Under the pieces are notes generated by a model, which had not been told where the DNA came from, did no database searches, and saw only the letters and a list, made by a program, of their open reading frames with translations. Shown piece by piece: positions 58,631-64,000 of a stretch of 64,000 nucleotides of DNA (the stretch's first letter is position 1; every line of letters starts with the position of its first letter). Origin of the DNA: Polytrichum commune (Eukaryota; Streptophyta; Polytrichopsida; Polytrichales; Polytrichaceae); the NCBI GenBank assembly GCA_950295325.1, contig OX485809.1:39527081-39591080 (forward strand), read 5' to 3'. A program made the translations under genes and the position numbers.

Positions 58631-60222
58631 ATGGCGGAGGAGCAAAGCGTGGATGAGAGAGTGCGCACAGCTCAAGTGGAAGCGCGGGCTCGCAATATTA
58701 GTCACAATGTGCGCTGTCTCGAGTGCGGGCATCAGTCTATTGAAGAATCTGCAGCCGACATCGCGGTTCGACTTCGGAAGGTTGTCCATACCAACATTTT
58801 GCAACCGCTTGCGCTTCCCATGGCGAATTGAGCATAAGCTTCTTGAGGGAAACACTAGTTGGGTTTGGAATCTGTTGTGTGCCGCAAGGAGTATCAACTG
58901 GTTTCGGTTGTCAAGTTTCTGAATCGGAAATGGTGAGTGTGCAGGTAATTCGAGATGATATTCGGGAAGGGAAAAGTGACCAGCAAATCTACGACAGGTT
59001 GACAACGGAGTATGGGGAATCGATTCTTTACTCTCCAGCATTCGACGCTCAAACGGCGGTACTTTGGCTAGGCCCGGTAAGGCCACTCTAAATATACCGT
59101 GCTTTTAAAGTCTGGACCTTTTGGTGTTTCAAAATTGCTTGCGAGTGTAAGAAAGCAAGGTAGATGGGCCTTATTTGGCTACTTTTTTTTTTGTTGGATA
59201 CGTTATACTGCTCGGAAATGCAAGGCTGAAATTTCTTTGCGTTCACAAATGAGAACTTAAGGTAGATGTGCCTAACTCGGATACTTTTCTCTTTGCACCC
59301 ACTACTAGTAAGATATGAAACAAGCAATTATTGCGAGATGATTAGCAGAACCAAATTCTGTCTGTAGCCATTTGCCTCATAATTTTCAGAGCTCGTATGA
59401 ATATCCTATTCATTATCAAAATGGGGATTCTGGTGCTTGTTAAGTGGTCATATAGGTCCCCATAATCATTTTCAGCTTAGAACAGTGAGCATATTTTGAG
59501 CACATAGTCCAATTTCTTTTAAACACATGTCTTTGTGGTGTCTGTTCTTGTATCCACACCTAACCACATACCATTCAATAAAGGTGGCCAGATTATTGCT
59601 ATGTCGGATTTAGGCACGTCCATCTTATCTGAAGAAGCCAGGAATAATCCCAGAAAGTTGTGGAGCTAATCCAGAAATGTTATGAATTTTCATAGCCCAA
59701 ATTTAGTGACCCAGAAGAAGGGCACGGAGGTCCACCCAATTTATGTTTACTATTAAGCCTAGAATGGTTAACACGTTTTGAGCATGAACTCCAATTTGTA
59801 TTAAGACACATGTTTTTGTGGTGTCCTTTCTCAAATCTGCACCTAACTCAGCCACCACTCAAATATAGTTGTCCAATCAACAAAAGTAACTGAATTAGGT
59901 CCGTTAACTTTATATTGGCCAAAGGCAGCTGCGAGATCCAGGTTACAGAGTCAGACTGCCTCCTTAAAATTGGTGTTATCGATTTGCTTTTACATTATCT
60001 CATATGCCATGTGACCTTTGATTGGGCCAGGTTGCAGTGATTGGGGCAATTGCAGGAACTACATTCTATCGTGGCAGGGCAAAGCAGCGGGATGTGGGCA
60101 GAATGGCCGATGCTTTGTTCCATAATATACCTCTCACTCCAAACGAGCACCGTGTGCTGAAGTCATTAGTAATGCCTCCATCAAGAACAACCTGGAATTG
60201 GCCGAGTTTCTGGAAGTCCTAA
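58631..60222 (+). CDS. CCMH: Cytochrome c maturation protein CcmH, mitochondrial, three exons, 157 aa
   Basis: Exons 58,631-58,780, 58,945-59,076 and 60,031-60,222 join in frame across introns of 164 and 954 bp. The protein is part of the mitochondrial system I cytochrome c maturation machinery, where it reduces the CXXCH motif of apocytochrome c before haem attachment. The family signature is clear: ARARNISHNVRCLECGHQSI with the redox pair Cys29/Cys32 in an RCxxC motif, then SIEES-ADIA, then GESILYSPAFD. One membrane segment follows at about 88-108 (VLWLGPVAVIGAIAGTTF). Length equals the ~159 residues of the Arabidopsis protein. The ATG was chosen because the in-frame codon upstream is only TTG. 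The first donor (AAG|GTTGTC) is slightly off consensus. Confidence 0.93.
59491..59930 (+). repeat. Direct repeat within CCMH intron 2
   Basis: About 59,491-59,630 and 59,775-59,925 share ttttgagca, actccaattt (gtccaattt in the first), acacatg.ttttgtggtgtc and cacctaac blocks in order, so an ~140-bp segment was duplicated and has diverged. Confidence 0.6.
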
Positions 60223-63200
60223 AGCTACACCACCAGTGGGAAGCTTGAGAGGACAGATCAATGTGAACATGCAAATATTTAATGAAGCGTGGGGTGAGAG
60301 ACACAACAATTTTTGACTGCTGGATTTGTTGGTAGAGCCTCCTGTTTTAAACCTCCAGTCTCCAGGTGAAACAGGCTCCATCCTCTAGGGTCCAGTAGGA
60401 CAGTAGCAAATTGTGGCATGTGGTCAAATTGTGGAATCTAGGGTTTCAAAAGAAAATCTAGTGAAATATGGATCCTCTGTTCAAGAGTCATCAGAGTATG
60501 TACATATCAAGAGGCGGAGTAGAAGAAGAGCCATGATTTTCAGCTGCAGCAATTATGACAAACTGATGCAGTGATGAAATTGGACGCACATGGGAGGCAA
60601 TATGTGGCCCGTTGGAGAGCCACATCAGCATGATCCTTGTAAGACCCTTATCTACAGTTTTTGTTGTAAAACAATCATTTATGCCTGCATTTCAAGGTTC
60701 TTGAGCTTTCATAGAAGGTTAATATGAGTATGAGCTATTGTGGAGTTTGGGACACAAATTGGGAGAGCATTTAGTCAGGTCTTTAGTTTGGTACATAAAG
60801 AGGGAAGATAATATGTTGCAACAGAAGATAAGCTTGGAAATACTACTCAAGATACATGGTTCAGTAAAAACTGAGGAATCCTACATTGTCACCCTTGTGC
60901 TTGGACCCTACATGTTATGGATGCATCTGTCTGGGTTGCATAATTTTTGGTTCTTAAATGTAAAGACTCAGTATGACTGATTTGGTCTTTTGTGTCATTG
61001 AAGAATCTCCTTGCAAAATGAAACATAAGCCCTGGTATGGAATAGGCTTTCTAAGTGTTTCATGAGAAGAATATATGAATCTCCTGCATTTAACAGACCC
61101 TGGGATAAATGTTTATTGGCTGTTTCCCAAACTTGGGAGAGGCACTATGCACAAGTTTTACTATTCATCCCAAGAAAATTCGGAGGAAACATTGCTCATC
61201 CCAATATTATTCCCTTAAAATATTATTCAGTCACATTATCATTGACAATACCAACACTATTCACAATATTGTTACTATTCAAACTGGCATTATTCATTAT
61301 TTGTATTGGCATCGGTTTCTTCCTATTTTTTTAAGTTTCTTCCCATGAAGGTAAGATAGTGTAGGCCCATGTGAACTGCTAACTATAGAATGGAACACAA
61401 CCATGCAGTTGAATAGTGTTGTATTGCTCTTTACATATCATTTCATGCTTTATGGTAGACTTTAAATGGTTATTTATTGGTAATAACACATGTTTTTGGG
61501 GAATGTTAGGATCAGAAAAGTAATTATAATGTACCTATTGGTATTGTAGTTGTGATGCTCCATCATGGTAAGGCCCCTCCATGTAGTACTCCACAAGCTC
61601 CTCCAATATTGCTTTGGAGTAGGAATTTGGAGGGAGGTGTGGTGATGGTGATGGAGATGCCACATGGTGAGTTTACATTGCACTGATTATGGTGACTATT
61701 GAGCTTATTTCCACACCAATAGAAATTACAATAATACTACATGTGCACACTATTTTATAATCTACAACATTTAATATAAGCAGTCCATGTTGTAGGCTAC
61801 GGTACTTTCATTGGATAGAAAATAATGTGCAATAGAAAGTGGTGCATCACATGGGCAGGACATGTAGGATGCTGTATCATTTTCTCATCCATTTTATGAC
61901 ATGCTCACCCATGGCTACTTTTATTTTTGATATCCTTGTGTAAAATGAAGTGGGACCACCACTCATTTCTCAACCAATGTAAGATTCTAGAAATCGACGC
62001 TCATGGTCACTCGTCATTAGTGTGAACATGACCTTACTTGGATAAAAAAAATTTAACATGTTTTTTATGACAAGTAAGTGCATATGTCATCTATGCCATC
62101 AAAAATACGGGGGGATGGGCAAAAATATTTCATTAAATAGTAGTCCCCAAAATATATAAGTAAAAATAAGGCTTTTAAAAACCATTAACATGGTAAAGTG
62201 AACAAGAAAATTGGCATGCACTTGAACTCTTAACACAACTTCATATACATTATGGGAGGCAGTCTCAATTCTATACAAAATGTCATTCCGAGACCATGAA
62301 GCCCTCCAATGGGCTTGAACCAAGTATAGTACAAATTTTGCGACTCGTTATTGTTATGGAGATACATAAGAAGTAGATCCTAAACTAAATGATGGATTTG
62401 AGCTATAACCTACTTCATTTCAAGAATTTGTGCTAATTTGTGTCTTTAGTTAAAGTTTTTGGCAAGATCATATCATAGGTCAATGTGCCACAAATTTTGA
62501 AGTAAAATATATTTTCTTAAGGTCTACTTCACTATCACTTTCCAAAAACCCACAATTATGGAAGTGGATTCTACAAACTTTAAGAATCTACTTTAATGAA
62601 TGCAGATCATGTAGTTTGTAAAAATATATATGAAAAATAATGATCCACCCTATTAGTAACCTTGATATGAATAAGTTTTATTGTTTTGAGTTATATAACT
62701 AGGAAATGTGGTTGCTTGCCCCTCTAAAATGACAACGTACAACTTTTGTTCACTGTACCGTGCTTTGGCCCTCATGTAACTTATGCTCTTAACAGATTGG
62801 GACCCCACAAAACCTCTTAAGGATTGAACTTAGTATTCATTGTTCACGAATGAGAAGTTCTTTAGGATTGTTTTTTCCCTCACCCATAAATTATTCTTAC
62901 GATACCCATGAAACTTGTTAGGCAAACTCCAAGTATCCTTAGGCATATAACTAGGATGGGCTTATCCCTATGCAACCTAGGGTTGTCTCTAAGTAGCCTA
63001 TATAAAACATGGGCAACCCTAAGGTTATGGAGTGCACACAAAGGCACTTGCAAAGCTTGGTGTATTTGGTATTCCCTCATGCTCGCCAATTGATGCTCTC
63101 GGACAAAATGCCAACACGAACACAAAACAATTGAGCTAAGCGTATCACTCGTTCTTTGAGCATATCCATGTCTCTTCCTGTGGTCGGAGGTAACTTAGCC

Positions 63201-63790
63201 CCCAAGAAAGCAAGAAAACCCCAAAATTCATAAACATGATCTTACTAAATCATGTTTGTCATCAACTTAGAATGCGTTTATATTACGGTTTGGGTCCAAG
63301 AAAGTTGTTTTTATTTGGTTTTGTTTGGGGGGGGGGGGGGGGTGGGTCCAAAACACCACTTCATGAACATTATTTTCGAAGTCAAGATTGAATCCAAGCT
63401 CGTAGATCGATTTCTCAAACTAGAAGGAGTATTTTCTTTAGTTGGGACCGTTGAGGATTTTGAGGGAAAGTGATGCCACATCAACACCACATGATTTTTA
63501 ATACCTTGTATCCATATTCTAGTGTAGACTTTTGGGTCTAAAATCTTGCACCCTAGTTTAACCCACTAAACCAAAATGGTTTCAACTAAATTCAATCTCC
63601 CCCAAACCCACACCACTAACCCCTAATTATTGTGATGTAAATGTTTTGGTTATGTCACTCTCTAGGGTTTTGAGTGTTGCGAAGGACGTCGAAGACACAA
63701 AGGACAACAAGTTCGAGGAGAGCATAACGGAGAGGGCGATGAGAGTTGCATCGATCAGCCCGCACACTGCATAGTGCGGCCATCCCAATC
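60223..63790. other. 3' flank of CCMH and intergenic sequence
   Basis: No supported gene. Contains a run of about 17 G residues at about 63,328-63,342. Close to 63,663 a ctagggtttt telo-box-like word (reverse orientation) lies upstream of the final gene. Confidence 0.4.
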
Positions 63791-64000
63791 ATGGACAAGA
63801 ACGCTTTGCTGGCCGTGTTCCGCGATGCCAGCAATTCAGGCTGGTCACTGCGATCGGATATTCAGGTGTTGTATTCCCTCCAATTTACTCTGGATTTCTT
63901 CTTTCTTCGATTAGGGTTGGTTTGTGAAGAGAGTGATTTGAGTGTACATTGAAGTTCCGGGTTTCTTTGATTTGTGCAGCTGCAAGATTGGCTGGAAGCT
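63791..64000 (+). CDS. 5' end of an unrecognised gene, truncated by the window
   Basis: Exon 1 (63,791-63,865) encodes 25 residues starting MDKNALLAVFRDASNSGWSL. A 114-bp intron (GTGTTG...TTGTGCAG) follows, and exon 2 begins at 63,980 with LQDWLEA in the same frame. The phase match and the plant-like acceptor support a real gene. The family is not recognised from 32 residues. The in-frame sequence upstream of the ATG is open to 63,746 but has no ATG. Confidence 0.5.

Noticed and set aside
63328-63342. Long G run and similar C runs (near 2,266, 3,007, 32,773)
   Set aside because: Homopolymers only; length may also be affected by sequencing error.
1-64000. CRISPR arrays, rRNA genes, bacterial operons
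   Set aside because: No regularly spaced short repeats, no rRNA-like sequence and clear plant introns; nothing prokaryotic is present.

Overview
The window is nuclear DNA from a land plant. It has GT-AG introns of roughly 110-950 bp, plant-type organelle-targeted genes, plant retrotransposons and telo-box motifs. A fungal-type L-fucose permease gene and the overall character suggest a seed-free plant (moss, lycophyte or similar), but that placement is inference. No rRNA gene, intact tRNA gene or CRISPR array was seen.

Positions 1 to about 34,000 form a transposon-rich, gene-poor block. It opens with a decayed LINE (1-~4,500) showing endonuclease, reverse transcriptase and RNase H remnants. 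A tRNA-derived SINE with a 17-bp target-site duplication follows (4,816-4,999). Next is a foldback element with 461-bp near-perfect inverted arms and a 10-bp duplication (5,516-6,821), then a gypsy integrase relic (~7,240-7,425) and a cluster of imperfect inverted repeats and MITE-like sequence (8,535-10,310). The main object is a large terminal-inverted-repeat element, 10,789-27,069, with a 9-bp target-site duplication. It carries a roughly 626-codon reading frame of unknown function, broken by two nonsense codons (11,798-13,675). Nested inside it is a complete Ty3/gypsy element (14,309-25,754) with 2,118-bp LTRs that look identical, a 5-bp duplication and an intact 2,079-residue gag-pol frame. 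From 27,079 to 34,000 there are degenerate repeats, including a direct repeat at 27,128-27,845 and 32,250-32,790.

Positions 34,000-64,000 form a gene island. In order: a four-exon bZIP transcription factor (+, 36,585-38,844); an older relative of the foldback element (39,750-40,690); an intronless fungal-like sugar permease of the MFS (+, 43,536-44,870); a three-exon chloroplast thioredoxin-like 4 gene (-, 45,735-47,408); an intronless TWINKLE-type organellar primase-helicase (-, 51,048-53,186); a three-exon CCMH cytochrome c maturation gene (+, 58,631-60,222); and the first exons of an unrecognised gene running off the end (+, 63,791 onward). I worked out the exon structures by joining reading frames across GT-AG boundaries and comparing with remembered family features.

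Three of the genes (thioredoxin-like 4, TWINKLE, CCMH) act in organelles: redox signalling in plastids, organelle DNA replication, and mitochondrial cytochrome c maturation. They are not an operon and their proximity may be chance. The most notable items are the large nested TIR element with its unknown protein, the likely fungal origin of the permease, and the intron-free TWINKLE gene.
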